The notes: generated from the letters alone by a model not told the origin. A stretch of DNA of 64,000 nt from Peromyscus leucopus (GCF_004664715.2 NC_051074.1:21224558-21288557), one strand, 5' to 3'. Positions 36,001 to 51,659 are shown, counted from the first letter of the stretch. Program-made: numbers and translations.

Positions 36001-38312
36001 CTGTTAGGCCTCACACAGTACCGGCGGGGTGCTGTAGTCTTCACTTTGAAACACACCTTTCTATCCGATGGATTTCGCAATTTAAGATTTGTAGTGACTA
36101 CATCTGTGAAGGGGCCTGTAAGGTTTAAAAACAAGAGAATTAAAACTGGATTCATAACAAAAGTAGAATTCAAGATTAAATTAATATAATCTCAATCTCA
36201 TTTTCTACAAAAAAAACAAGAACTATATTTTTCCATCTTTTGATAATTCCAACCACAAAATTACTCTATGATTTTAGTTCTCTCGTTCTGATTACGTTTA
36301 TTCATGTTTGTGTGTTCTGCCTATGAGCAAGTGCATGCCACAGTGCCTGTGTGGAGACCAAAAGATGTTTTGGGATTGGTGCTCTCCTCCCGTTCCGTGG
36401 GTACCAGAAACCGAACTCAGGCCCTCGGGCATGGCAACAAGCATCTCCACCAAAAGCCACCTTTCTATTTCTATTCTTACAGAGTGTTCATGTCACATGA
36501 CTGACAGAATTTCCCAGTGGTCTTCACCAGTGCTCCTCTTCACATTCACAAGGCCAACTGTAAAATTTCTGATCTGAAAACTCCAAAAGCTGATAGTATT
36601 CACACTTCTCTTCAATCATCCACTCACATACTTATGAATAATGTGTCATATCCACTATCTAGATACAAAGTTTTTGTCTTAAAGCTTTGGTTTTGTACTC
36701 AAAAAAATGAGAAGGACATAGAAATCAAAAAGCTGATCCAGCTTTACTTAACCAGTATATCCTCACTTTTTTTAAATGGGCTATGAGATGTGAAGATAAA
36801 CTTATATACTTTTGGCTGAAAAGCCAAGACAGATTATACAGTCCAGTTTACACAGCAAGAATTTCTTAATTAAAGGCAGGAGATAAACCTAAAAACAACA
36901 TGTCAAATAGAAAATGGTAAGCCTATACCATTAACTACTCCAAAAATCATTTTAAATGGTCTTTTGAAAAACAATTTTAAGCTTTTGTTTTTTATTTGTC
37001 AAAGACAACTATTATAAAAGCCTACCTGCTTTTACTTAAATCTTTTTTCATCCACATATTTGTGTTTAGAGTGTATGTTTACATGGATTGAACATCAGCC
37101 TTCAAGCTTGGGAGCAAGCTCCCTTAATCACTGAGTCACCTTCTAACCCTGTTCGTTTAAATCTTAAACAAAAATCACATTCTTTTATAAAACTTTATTT
37201 AGAATGTCATACTTTGAAATCCAGATTGAGAAAATTCTCCAACCAACTATGTTCAATAAATAGTTTGACTGAATGTTGGGAAACTGTCTAAGACAAAGAC
37301 TTCCAGAAAAGCAAAAGAGGCATTCATTATAGATTGCAGAAAATAGAAACAAACAGCTCTACCTAATGTTTAACATGAGAAAACAAACTACCTCACAAAA
37401 GTGGGGTGACTTAAAAAGTGCTTAGTTCAAACCTTGAGAAGCAGTTTTATTCTGAAGTGCTTGTTTCAGTATAAGCTATTCGTTCATTCTATAAACTACC
37501 TTACACCCTTTGATGCTCCCAAACTGCTTGTCTCTTTGAAAAGCAGATGATTTAACATCTCTACAATACAATGAACCAAGATTAAAAGGGGGGGGGGCCT
37601 CCAACCTGTCCACTTTACTAGAAATAAATACATCTGAAAGGGGTAAAGCAAGGCATTCCCTCCTCACTAGTCTCAATGCCCATAAATCACAACAGTAACT
37701 GGGAGCATGCAATGTGGTAGGCCTGTATAGTTAGTTGACCCTTCTGATCAGCTTGCACATAATTTTAAAAATAACTATATATTTTCAATCAACAAACTCC
37801 TAAGAATTGTATGTGTTCTGAAAAAAGTACTTAATGCATTACCCAACAGGGAATATATATTCCTAACATAAAAATGCAAAGATGAAATAATACAACCAAA
37901 GGACAAAGAATCTCTCCAGAACAAAATGCTTAGACATGTTAACCTTATGAAAACAATGTCATGAATCCTATTAGAAGACACCCAGAGAGTCACTAGAGAT
38001 TCTTTACTCCAATGGGTCCTGGGCAAGCCTCAGTCTGAGCCCACTGTTTCTTTTCAGAATGAAAAATTAAAGAGTACTAATAACCATAAGCAAAATAGCC
38101 AAATGTTATGGCTAACAGAGACTCTGCTGCTTAGTTCAAAGTAACATCTAGTCCACATTTTTAAGCCATAGAATTCTTTGAGAATCTGATGAAAGCTATA
38201 ACCTACCATAAAGGCATGCATAGGCATATATCCACAAAAACTTAACACTGAATTCATAAAAGCTAAGACTGTTATAGGAGCTGTTATCACCCTACTACCA
38301 GAAACTAACTCA

Positions 38313-38355
<43 letters not shown>

Positions 38356-38364
38356 ACACACACA

Positions 38365-38449
<85 letters not shown>

Positions 38450-41400
38450 CTTTACAGATCTCAGAAAAAGGGAGGTTATATGAAGTGAAGGTGCTATAAG
38501 GCACAAACACAATCTTTTACCTAAAGATAAAGTATTTTCCCTTGGCATAATAGCTGAGTGGTTCGAAAGGGGGAGTGGGTATATAGACTGGTAAACATTC
38601 TGCAATGCCAGGCAATACCACAGAATAATTTACATTTTATCCTACTGAACTTTCAAATGTTCATCCTGCTATGATTTTGGTTTTGAATGTCCCCCAAAGG
38701 CCTACTCTCCAGAGTGACAAAACTGGGAGATGATAGACTCTTTCACTGGCTGAGGAGATATATCTATCCTTTTAGAGGATCATTAAGACCCAACTCTTCC
38801 AGGCTATTCTACTTTCTGGACATTTTATGAGGGGTTTTACTCTGCCACAAACTCCAACCACAATATGTTACCTGGTCACATTGTTCTCTAGTTTATGTCT
38901 TAAACTTGATAGTGTATTATTATTTCAAAACAAAACACAATATAGGAAAAATCTCTTTTTGAGGACGACTTTGTTAAAACAGGAAACTTTCTCAACCCTG
39001 TAAAAGTGAAGGTCACCATTACAAAACTTACTCTATCAACAATGCCATGCTTAAGTTATCAATGCAACTCATGTGTATTAGTTCACAAACATTCACCAAT
39101 GATTCACTGACCTGACCCCACCATAAGTATATTACATTTTGTTCTTCTATAATGGTAAAGTCATTAATCCTGTCTTATTTCTCTTATTTCTCTTAAGTCC
39201 AAACTTATTCAAGTAGGTATAAGCATATATCTATTGCTGTGAAGAGCTACCATGACCATGGCAATCTTCTAAAGGAAAACATTTAATTGGGGCTGGCTTA
39301 CATTTCAGACAGAAGTTTAGTCCATTATCATGATGGCATATTTCACTAGAAAAATACCTTTCACTTCATTTTGTTATAATGAGAGCATTATATTAAATTT
39401 GTGTATGTGAGTAGATAATTTTATTTTGAGATAATAACAAGCACATAATAAAAACTTTTGCTTTAAATGAAGGGAGAGATGGTCTTCAAGTTCAGTTCCC
39501 AGCACCCATGTTGGGTAGCTCACACCCACCTGCAACCCCAGCTCCAGGAGATTCGACACCCTCTTCAGGATCCTGCAAACACCTTCCACTCATGCACATT
39601 GTCCTACACAGACAGACAGACAGACAGACAAGACCTCTTTCTCACCCTGAACGGTGACTGCATTGATATATTTTCTTTTTAAAAATCATTTGAAGGCCAG
39701 ACAGTGGTGGCGCACACCTTTAATCCAAGCACTCAAAAGGCAGAGCCAGGCGGATCTCTGTGATTTCGAGGCCAGCTTGTCTACAGAGCGAGATCCAGGA
39801 CAGGCACCAAAACTACACAGAGAAACCCTGTCTCAAAGGGAAAAGAAAAAAGAAAAAAAGAAAGAAAAGAAAAATAAAAAACAGTGAAAACACAGATTTT
39901 GCAGAGAATGTAAGCTTTTGAGCAATTTATGTTAAGAAATGAATGTTTATATTCAGAGTTTCTAAACTTAGCCCCCCATATAGAAGTCTATCATTTATCC
40001 CAAATGAATAGCTTAAAATGTAGGAAACAACTACTGAAATGGCCCATCTTAAGGTCACCTAATGATTTAAGAATACTCAGTACCGTGTCACTGTGTGACA
40101 TGCATTTCCTTTCTGAGTGAAAAATCAGTTCACAGTGAAAAGCATTGTTTAAAAAAAAAAAAAAAACATGGTATGTACATTAAACATACACAGCCTTCAC
40201 AGTTTTGTATTTTTATTATAGGAGGAAAAAAAACTTTACCTTTAAACTATATAAGGTGTTCTTTAAGCAGCTGTCAAATTTCCTAACTTTCTCAAGTGTC
40301 AGTGGCATTAAGCCAAAATGGATCTAAGTCCAGGAATAAGTTGGAAAAGCTTTGAAACTGAGATTGCAATTGTTTTTATTTACTTTTAAGTAATCTAAGA
40401 AATCCTACCAGGACTGGAGAGATGGCTCTACAGTTTACTTGTTATAAACCAGATATACATTCTAGCACATGGGAGGCAGAGGCAGGCAGATCTCTTAGTT
40501 TGAGGCCAGCCTGGTCTACAGAGTGAGTTCCAGGGCTGCTAGAGCTGTAAAGAAATCCTGCCTCAAAAAACAAACAAGTTCTTGTAGGGGACCCAGGGTT
40601 CAGTTCCTAGTACCCACACGGTGGAGATCCAGTGAATGCCCTCTTCTGACTCCTGTGAACACCAGGCACTCATGTGGTGCACAAGCATACACTAGCGAAG
40701 CACTCATACACAGAAAATAAAATCTTTCAAAAAAAATTTTAAGGAATTCTGACTATGGTTCTAAAAATAAGCTAAAAATAGAACCATTCTAAGTTTTAAA
40801 ATTTTCATCCATCCCCAATGATGTGGATTACTGACAATAAATTTTTTTCCATTGTCAAGCTAAGCTCAGCTACAAAGAGAATCAACCAGGGATAGGAAGC
40901 ACTTTGCTTCCTCCTTTATTGCGACAATCTTCATAAACAACATGAAATCAGTGTACGTGAACACTCAGAGGCATTCACAGATTGGATTCCATCAATACTG
41001 TGCTGTGTTTCAGACAGTTTCTACGCAAGCCTTTGGGCACACAATGCTTTAAGAGTCTCTAGCATTTCTGCATGTACTCCTATCCTTTCAAGAAAAGTCC
41101 TATGAGATAATGCCTCCTTCCTGAGGATCAGATGGTATGCTTACTGCCCCAGATAGTCTCCAACTAAGGTCAGGTAAATTTCCATGCCGCACACCATGAA
41201 AGATTTAAGGTTCTCTAGCTCAGTGTTTCTGAGCTCTATGTAAAGCCATTCTCTGGATAGCTCCAATTGGAAGCCACTAAGGAAAAACCCCACAATTACA
41301 GAAGCTCTTGCAGTGCCATGAATAACAAAGTAGTCCTTTTACTCCAATTCAGCTGTTTTCAAGTCTTCTAACATCCATGAAATTGTAGCAAGCTAACTTT

Positions 41401-44400
41401 TCAGTCTTTTCACAGTTGCTGACTTTCTCAGTTCTTCACTATGGGACAGACTATGTTAGTGGCTTCTTCTACATAGCAGCACAAAGTTCAATACCAAAGA
41501 ACAGATCATGCTGACTATACAATTCATATGAAATATAATCCATACATATTTCATGGTATATCACATTTTTCCTAGTATGTGTATGCCTTCTGCCATTCAT
41601 TCTATTACACCATAACCTCCTAAAGGAACATTTAATTCATTGCTGACTAAATTAACTAAGTTAACAAGCTTTGAGTCTTTTTGCTACTCAATACATATCT
41701 GATGAATTACCATGCCAGAAATATGGCTAACAGCCATTTTTTTTTTTTTTTTTTTGGGGGGGTTTTCGAGACAGGGTTTCTCTGTGTAGCTTTGCGCCTT
41801 TCCTGGAGCTCACTTGGTAGCCCAGGCTGGCCTCGAACTCACAGAGATCTGCCTGGCTCTGCCTCCCGAGTGCTGGGATTAAAGGCGTGCGCCACCAACG
41901 CCCGGCGGCTAACAGCCATTTTTAAACAAGAAATCATAAAAAAGCAAAAGTATACATGTTTTACTTCAAATGTATAACTCTTGGTCTTCCTAAATCATTC
42001 TAGCGTTACACTTTTATTTTTGACTGTACTATACCTTTACTGGGCTTTTACCAGAATACAAAAGGTAAAAATCCTAATGAAGAGGACCGGATTATTTTCC
42101 ATGTAAAATACATAAATAAAAGTGAGAACTTCCCAGTATCTTTTCACAGGCTTTGTCCAACTAAGCTGTAAGTAACACTGGCTAAACAGTTTCCTAAGTA
42201 AGGCATGGTGATTCACACCTTAATCTCAGCACTCAGGAGGAAGGAGGATCTGAGTTCGGGACCAGCCTGTCTACACAGTGAGTTTCAGGACAACCAGGGC
42301 TATGTAAGAGAGCCTAGCTCCAAAAAAAGTGGAAGTCAAACCAGGTCTGATTCCAGAATCTCAACTATACTTATTTCCATAAACATATCATGTAGATTTC
42401 TGGAGCATTAGAGCAGTCAAATTAGCATTATATAATATATTTATTTCCTTTGGCCCCACAGTTCAATGTTAAACACTTCCTGAAATAAATATTTAAGTTT
42501 TTTTTGTTTTTTTTTTGTTTTTGTTTTTGTTTTTTTTGGTTTTTTTTTTTTTTTTTTTTTGGTTTTTCGAGACAGGGTTTCTCTGTGTAGTTTTGCGCCT
42601 TTCCTGGGACTCACTTGGTAGCCCAGGCTGGCCTCGAACTCACAGAGATCCGCCTGCCTCTGCCTCCCGAGTGCTGGGATTAAAGGCGTGCGCCACCACC
42701 GCCCGGCAATATTTAAGTATTTTACATCCAAGAAAACACTATATTGCTAATTTCTTTTCATCTTAACTTTATTTAATGTGCTATTTTGACTGCATGTATG
42801 CCTGTGTTTGTCTGGTTCCTGTGAAGGCAAGAAGAGGGTGTCAGATCCCCTGGAAATGCAGTTAGATTGTTATAAACTGCCATGTGCTGCTGGAAATAGA
42901 ATCCAGGTCTTTTGGAAGAGCAACAGGTGTTTTTAACTGCTGAGCCTTGTCTCCAGCCCCTACAAATTTCATAAGCAAGGAAGTTGCCTTCATTTATTTA
43001 CTTGTTCCATACTGTGCTGAAATATGAAGACTACTTCTGTTTCATTGACTGCTGTATCTCCAGCAGTTACAACAAATGCCTGACATCACAGTTACTAGTA
43101 AGCATTACTGTACAAATACTGTTGAACAAATAAACTGTCCCATTTTCTAGAAAAACAAATTGAGTGTGTATATGGGTATCTTGTCTCATGTACATCTATC
43201 TGCACACCAAAAAAGGGCATGGGATCCTTCAGGACTAGTTGTGAGCTGCCATTTGTGTACTGGGAATTGAACTCAGGACCCCTGGAAGAGCAGCCAGTGC
43301 TCTTATCCACTAAGCCACCACACTCCAGCCCCAAAATGTGTTCTATTCAGAAAAGGTTTAGTTAAAACACTAAAAAATAGTCCTTTATAAAATTTCACTA
43401 AAGTATGAATCTTGAGATTAGTGCTAAACTAAGACTTCACAATTTGACTGAAGCCTCTAAAATTTAAAAGCTTTATTTTAACTGCTTGCTACATTTATTT
43501 ATCCATACTGCATTATAGAAGTTTCCAAAAATCTTATGACAAACTCACCAAAATGCACTTAATACAGAGGCAGTCAGTGTGTGGTCATTTGAGAGAGGGA
43601 GGGAGGGAACAACAGGTCTACCCACACAATAGGTTAAATTCACCATTAAAAGTTAGCAATGAGCAGGAACCATGTCTTTTTTTTTAAACCACTTTCCAAT
43701 ACCAGTGTTATTATGGGCATGTAAATCCAATACCCACTTGTCACCTTCACAAAAGAAAGCAATTTTAATGAAAAGCTAAAATAATTATTCTTTTCATTGT
43801 TCTCAAAAACTCTTGGGGAGGGGTAAGACTGGTTTCTATTATTGGTGTATTATAGCTTTTTAAAAACAACACAATGTAGAATACTGAATTAATGGTTTAA
43901 AATCTAAAGTCATTAATTAACTAGGTGACTGATCCCCCAAAACAATCTAACCTCTTTCATTAATAGAGGCCATCTCTATTAATGAAATGGTCTCTTAAGG
44001 TTCCTCTCATCTCTAAAATTAAGTGACACTACGATCAACTTATTATTTTAACGGTGTCTTCTCAATAGTAAATAAAGATGGCAGATGGTAATTCCATTCT
44101 GAAACATTCTGTATTTAACTTGTATTTAACTGTCTCTTCTCAACTAACCACCTTCTGAGTGCACTGGCCCAAATCTGTCACTTGTCTGTAAGTACCTTCA
44201 AGAGTAGAGGCTATCTACATTCACCTGTGTCTAAAGTCAAGGCATAAACATTTTAACTTGTCAGTCATCAGAATATAAAAAAGCTAGCCCTTCCAGTGGC
44301 CAACTATATATTTTCCCTTTGCCATTTAAATCGCTTATTTAGGCCTCCCATAACTCACAGACACCAAAATCTGTGGGTGCTCACTCAGATCTATTATATA

Positions 44401-47400
44401 AAATGCTAAATATATTTCATACACATAACCTATGTATGGCCCACCACTATTCTTTAAAGAGTATACAGACTACAATACCAAATACAAAGTTAATAATATG
44501 CCAATTGTTGATATATGTTAGCAATAATTTAAAAAAAAAAGTCTAGACATGCTCAATACCTTTCCTTTTGAGTGGTTACTTGAATCTCAAGGTGTGGAAT
44601 CTGTGGATAGTGTCAACTGTTGTTTTTTCAGGTGTAATTCTGTTCTTACTGGTAATTTGTTTGGCATATGTGTGGGGGGGGGTTGTTTTTGTTTGTTTGT
44701 TTGTCCGGACAGGATCTCTTCTGTGTATCCCTGGCTGTCCTGGAACTTGCTCTGTAAACCAGGCTGGCACTGAACTCACAGAAATCCACCTGCCTCTGCC
44801 TCAGTAGGGCTGGAATTAAAAGCGTGCACCACCACCACCCAGCTAGTAATTCTTTTTTTTAATCCTAAAATAGTGGTCCATTAAACCAATCCACACTATC
44901 TGAAGAGGGACTTAAACTTACTTGTTTAATCCTATGTGCAGGAGAAATTCTCAGAGAAATAAGTATCACATCTAATAAAATTCTTACAAAAAGCCAGCAA
45001 CTGATGGCAACATACCACATTTGTATGCAGTTTGATTTATTGTTTCCAAAGTTGGGGGCTGGAGAGATGGCTCAGAGGTTAAGAACACTGGCTGCTCTTC
45101 CAGAGGTCCTGAGTTCAATTCCCAGCATCCGCATGGTGGCTCACAACCATTTATAATGAGATCTGATGCCCTCTTATGGCATGCAGGCAAACATACAGGC
45201 AGAACACTGTGTACATAATAAATAAATCTCTTTAAAAAATGTTTCCAAAGTTGTTACAGATTAGGTTTTATTATTTTTTTATTTTTAATTTTTATTTTGT
45301 GTGTACTGGTGCCACAATGCAAATGTGGGGGTCAGAGGACAATTTGAGAAAGTATGTTCTTTCCTTCCTCTCTGTGGGTCATGGGGACAAGAGTCTTTAC
45401 CCACTGAGCCATCCTACCACCCAGATTAGACAAAGTACAATTTAAATTGTAAATCAGCACATGTCAACCTAAACCAAAAAGATTCTCCCAACATCAAACA
45501 ACTTTTGTGGAAGCAGCATTGTAATGGGAACACTTCTAACATAAACAGTGTGTATATTCAATTAGTCTGAGTAAAGGGAAGTTTTAAAAACACAGGTTAC
45601 TACATCATTTTGAAGCAATAATCCTAGGCAATATACAAGTGGTAATAGTCCAAAGTGTCTATGGCAGCTAGATATTGAATTAACACCCTTACAGAAAGAA
45701 GTACTTTCTGTGGAAGGTTACAGTGGCCTTTGTGTAAGGTTGTGGATCTAGCAATCTTTGGTGATAGCTCATTAAGCATGGAGTCAATTCCTTTGTATTT
45801 CATTGTTTTGTTTTCATTATCAAAGTTTGATAAAAGTCATTCCCTTTCAAGTTTAACTTTCACAGATGTTACACCACAATCTTTATACACATTTCCTATT
45901 AAACTGTAGAAATAATAATTCTCATTATAACCACTAAATATTCACTGTAGCAATCTCAAAAACCAAAGTAAAAATATAAAAAACAAGACACACTAATCCC
46001 AATAGAATGAACAGAGAGCAATCTTCCCACCTTTTTTCTATAGATTTATGTATATGTCTATATATTTATGTACCTTTTCAATGAAGACTGTCACCAATCA
46101 GTTTATCACTACAAGCAGAACAGATGTGACACAAAATACTGCTGGCCACAAATACTGAAATCCAAGACTAATCAAGCTCCTTTAATCAAATTCAAAACTT
46201 ACAGAAAATACATTAAGACATCTGGATAGGAGACATTCTGTCAGGCAAAACAGATTTAAAGGGACAGAAAAGGACAATGAGAAATATCACTTAAGATTAA
46301 GACAAATGCATAGCACACAGCAACCTAATGCAATGCACATATTTAAAGAAACAACTAAAAGCAGAAGTATAATTGGGAAATTTTCAGATTGACTATTAGA
46401 CACTTTTGAAGATTCACTATTGAGCTTTAAATAAGAACATCATGACATGTAAAGAAAATGTTCCCTTTTTATTGTTAGAAATACAATCTCAGGTAACAAG
46501 AAATGAAATGTAGGTTATCGAGTATTTGCTTTAAAAGTACTTAGGCAAGTACTAATGCTATATCTCAGTGGAGGAATGCTTGCCTAGTATGCATGAAGTC
46601 TGGGACTTGATTCCAGTACACACCCCCAAAAAAGCAAACAAAAATATGCAAATATGTAAATCAAGATTAATAATATGCTTAAATTATTAAATCACATTTT
46701 TAAAAAGCATACAATGTAGTAATACTTGGAAACTTCCCTAAGTTTAAAATTTTGAATGATCTGAGTCATATTCCAGTAAATCTAGTAAGTAAACAGGCAT
46801 TTGCAAGTAATACTTCTTTTAGGTTTAATTTTCTTCCAAAAACAACTTTTTGTAATTCTAAGGAAAGCCAAATCCTCCATCTCAGAAGAGCAAATAAGCC
46901 TTCACAGGACAGTCCCTCAAAAGACACAAAGTCAACAAGGAAAGGAGATCAGGAGGTGTCCAATAAAGTGAAAAGGATGCCTGGCCAGCAGGATTCCTTC
47001 ACTGACCATTTCTGCATGGTTAAGAACTTCTTTTAAGCCAGGTACAGTGGTGCACACCTTTGATCCCAACACTGAGAAAACAGAGGCATGCACATCTCTT
47101 GAGTTCTAAGCCACCCAGGGCTACATAAAAAGAAAACGTGAAAAGATAAGGGAGGGATGATGGAGAGAAAGAGGTCAAAGGATACAAAGTAGCAGACTGC
47201 ATGCAGGAAGAACAAGTCTAGAGACCTAATAATGCACAAGACATTCATTCAACTGTGCTGTGTCTGGATTCCTGACACATGACAAACTTTAACTAATTGG
47301 GGGAGGGGTAAAGAGGGCAAGAAAAGAGGGGTAGAAGAACAATTTGCTTCAGTCCTGCAGCCATTTATTACCTAGAAATATCCCCTAGCGTCATGTTAGA

Positions 47401-50400
47401 TACCTGTGATGGACCATACCGCCAACTTGACAGGATCTAGAATCACCAGAGATAAGCCTCTGTGCATATCAGTAAGGGGTGACTTAGGTTAGGTTCACTG
47501 AGGTAGGAAAACCCACGTGAACTATGAGTGGCACCATTCCACAAGTTCAAGTCCTAGACTAAATAAAAAAGAGAAACACAGGTAAGCACTCATCATACTC
47601 TGCTTCCTGACTGGGGAGTTAATGTAAAACCTCAAGCTCCTGTCACCAATTTCCTACTGCAATGGATTGTATGTACCTCCTCAAACTGTTAAGCTGAATG
47701 AACTAAGCCTTTCTTCCTAGGCTGCCTGCCCCATGTATTTTCACAGCAATGATAAAAACTATGATCTTGTATGCACTGACAAAACTTTGGGGGAAAAGAA
47801 TCTGAAACAATAAAGCAATATTACCAATTACAACTGCTAACAATTTAGAAAATACCAAATTCTAAAGAACTTACAACAAGTTTTCCCAATTTTTTATACA
47901 CATGTCCCCTTCTTATCCATGAGGATTATGTCCCGAACTGCCCCCCAATGGATGCCTAAAATCAAAATCAATTATCAAGTTATATAATTTAATGCCTTTT
48001 CCATCTTAACTAAGCCTGTATCACACACCATGGCCACACACTTCCACCATTTGAGGCACAACAGCAAAACAGAGCACAATTCCTTCCCTTCTTCACTACT
48101 TTACGGAGAGAGGCCTTTCTTATTGTAGATCTTTGCAACATCAGCATAGAATTTCGTTCTTTCCCTGGTAAGCTAAGAACTTTGCACTTCAGGGAAACAC
48201 TGTTGGCTTCTCTTGGGCATATCCAGGCATACTGAAATTGCCAGCACTACTGCTGATTTTTTTAAGGCCACTTTTAAGTAAAAATAAAGTAAGGTAAGGG
48301 TAACTTGAAAACAAATGTTGTGATACCAACAATCTGGTAAGAAAATGTCTGAGTAACTGGCTGGTGGGCAGATTTGCAGTATGGAACTAACTGGTCCAAC
48401 AGATAGTCAGGTCCTTGGCAAGAAGGAACAGGACAAAGCTAGGTTTTATCCTCCAACTCAGAAGGACACAAATTTTAACTTGTGAATGTTTATGTCTGGA
48501 ATTTCCCCCTTCTATTTTAGGACCACAGTTGATCACAAACCACAGATAGCAAAACTTACAAACGGGAGTCGGGGTGACTACTGCATATTTTCCCACTTGA
48601 TTAAAATGACTTTTTAGGTGACTTTAGGTATTTGTAATTGTGTGTGTACAGGTACACATGTGCAAGCATGTGCAGGCAAAAGAATAAACTTAGTTAGGTG
48701 TTTCATCAGGAACACCATCATCCACTTCCTCTGAGACAGTCTCTCCCTGGCCTGGACCTTACCAACTAGGCTGGACTGACTGGCCAGCAAGCCCCCAAGG
48801 ATCCTGTCTGTCTCTGCAGTGCTAGGCTTAGAAGCACCCATACCTCCCCCCTTCCACCTGGGTGCTGGGAATCCAAGCTCAGGTTCTCATGCTTGCAAGG
48901 CAGGCACTTTACTGACATCTTCCTAGCCTCTCACCTCCATTTTAAGAGACAGTTTCACGTAGTCCAGGCTAGCTCCAACTCCAGATTCTCTTCTTCCTTC
49001 TACCTCCCAAGTACTAGAATTGTAAGCTTGTATCATCAATGTCAACAAGTCAAGCTAAATGACTTTCTGATACTTACATGCAGTCACAAATCTTCAAAAG
49101 CCATGCCCTCCAAAAAACCCTCTTATCACTGACTCTACAAAAAGTACAAAAACCAAACCATCTTAGTCAACTCTTTACAAAATACCCTAGCTCTCATTAT
49201 TTAGAACTATGAAAGTTCAAAACACAAGTATGTGCAATAGTCAAGTAAAAAACCCAACTGCAAAGAGACCCAAGATTTTTTTTTTAAAGAAAATTCCAAT
49301 TACAAGTAAAATTATCCCCCAAAAGTTCAATTAATCCACATCTCTATACACTTAAAGAACCAAATGCCTACTTGGCACCTCCTCTACACGTCACACCAGC
49401 AGAAGCATGGTCTTCTTCCTTCTACTCTTCTCCCATACCCTAAAGAATGTTGCCAGTCCTCATCCAGACATCCAGTGTTTCTCAGCTCAGTGAACAGTAC
49501 CACCATCCTTCCATTTTTATGCACTCCATCTATGAAACCACACCTTCTCTCTCAGTGCACACATCTATTTTGACCTTTAATATTTCCAACACCAATGGCC
49601 ATCTCACTTCTAATACCAATTTGCATGGCTACCATTGTTTCTTTTCTTTTCTTTTTTTAAGTTTTTTTGAGACAGGATTTCTCTGTGTAGTTTTGGTGCC
49701 TCTCCTGGATCTCATTCTGTAGACCAGGCTGGCCTTGAACTCAGAGACCCACCTGGCTCTGCCTCTCGAGTGCTGGGATTAAAGGAATGCACCATCACCA
49801 CCCGGCCTACCATTGTTTCTTAATGAAACACAAAATACCCTAGCCCTCCTTTACAGCTGTGTGCCCCCGCTTAACCAAAAAAAAAATTAAAATGCACACA
49901 CTTAAATAAAATCCCTCAGTGGCTTAGGACAAAAAAATAAAACTTTTAACTGACCTACCAAACCAGAACTATACACACCTTGGTCATTTCTACTACTGCC
50001 ATCTGGAACCCTTTTCAGCTGAACATCACGTGCTCTCTCCTACCACAGGACACTGTACCTACATTTCTTTCTTCCTCTAGGTTTGTGGTTCTCAACCTTC
50101 CTAAATGCTATGACCCTTTAATGCAGTTCCTCATGTTGTCGCAACCCACAACCATACAATTATTTTCACTGCTACTTCGTGGCTAATTTTGCTGTTATGA
50201 ATTGTAATATAAATTTTTTTTTTGGAGACAGAGGTTTGCCAAAGGATTAACGACTGCTTTAGGTAACTTCTACTTACAACTGGAATCTCAGTTCCCAACT
50301 GTCAAAAGCTTTCCCTACATTTCATTCATCTGAAAACTGGGACCTTGCTCTTCCTTTAGAATTGCCCCCACAAAAAACAAGGGACTGTTTACAATTGTAG

Positions 50401-51571
50401 TTCCAACACTTACTCCTGACAAATTCATGATTCAATTAATTCCAAAAATAACAAGTTTACAAGCAGAGATGTATTAAAGAAATCAGATCAACAGAGGTAA
50501 AACTATGCAGGTCACTTGGGAAGAAAAGCTATCGATAGAATTAATTACCCAACATTGGACCCTGCATGCTGCAAGAACAACCTGACAAGCAAGATATGCC
50601 CACTGGTCCAATAGTAGCATGACTAATATGGAGGTAACCACTCGGTTTCTAATTGTATTTGAAACCTATCCACAGGAAAGGCTGATCCTGTAAACCTAGT
50701 CTAAAGCCCACTGCTGGGGAGATCCTAGGTAGAACCTACTACTGTTGACTTACTAAATGCTCTTGTTGTTGACCTGCCCTTCGAAACATTCATGCTTATA
50801 CCCACATAGATAACTGCTGCTCTCAATCTTTAACTGAGAAGCTTCGTTTTGTAATGAGCAATAATTGTTTTGTAATGAGCAATAATTAACTCAGGACTCA
50901 GACCCTGCCAAAGTGCTAAGATTAGTGACAGGGAGTGCTCAACCCTAAATGGGCTACATTCCCCTCAAGGACTAGAGAATATCAAAGAGGAAGTGAAAAG
51001 AAATGTAAGAGCAGAGGACAGAAAAGAGTGCAATGAGATGCTGTTTTCTGGGGACATGACATGGCCATTGCCCTTCTAAACTCACAGCAGCTGTGGTTAA
51101 CTACGTAAGACCTGCACATGGTCAAGTCAGTGACCATTACTGAGAAAGGGAGTCAGGTTTTTTTTAGGGGAAGGGAGATGGCAGCTAGTAGGCTGCTCAT
51201 GCTCCCATGGACACCCTCACACCAACACACATGGGGATAGCACTAACTGGATTCACTAGACTACTTTTTAAGGTAGTGGGAGCCTGGAGAGATGGCTGTG
51301 CAATTAAGAGCACTTGCTGCTCTTTCAAAGGACCTGAGTTCAGTTCTTAGCACCCACATCAGGCAGTTCAACCACACCATCTGAAACTCCAGCTTCAGGG
51401 AATCCTACACCTCTAGCCTCCAAGGGCACCTGCATTCATGTGTACACAGCCACATAAAGGCACACACCTACCAATACCAAAAATAAATCCTTTTTTAAAG
51501 AGGGCATGAAGGTGGGAGGGGAACATTTGGGGGAGGCAGGTAGAATAGAACACAGAATGATCAAGATACAT

Positions 51572-51659
<88 letters not shown>

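Noticed and set aside
38054..38605. 183-codon minus-strand frame
   Set aside because: Crosses the CA/CT microsatellite; the middle is Cys-Val and Glu-Arg repeats from dinucleotide translation.
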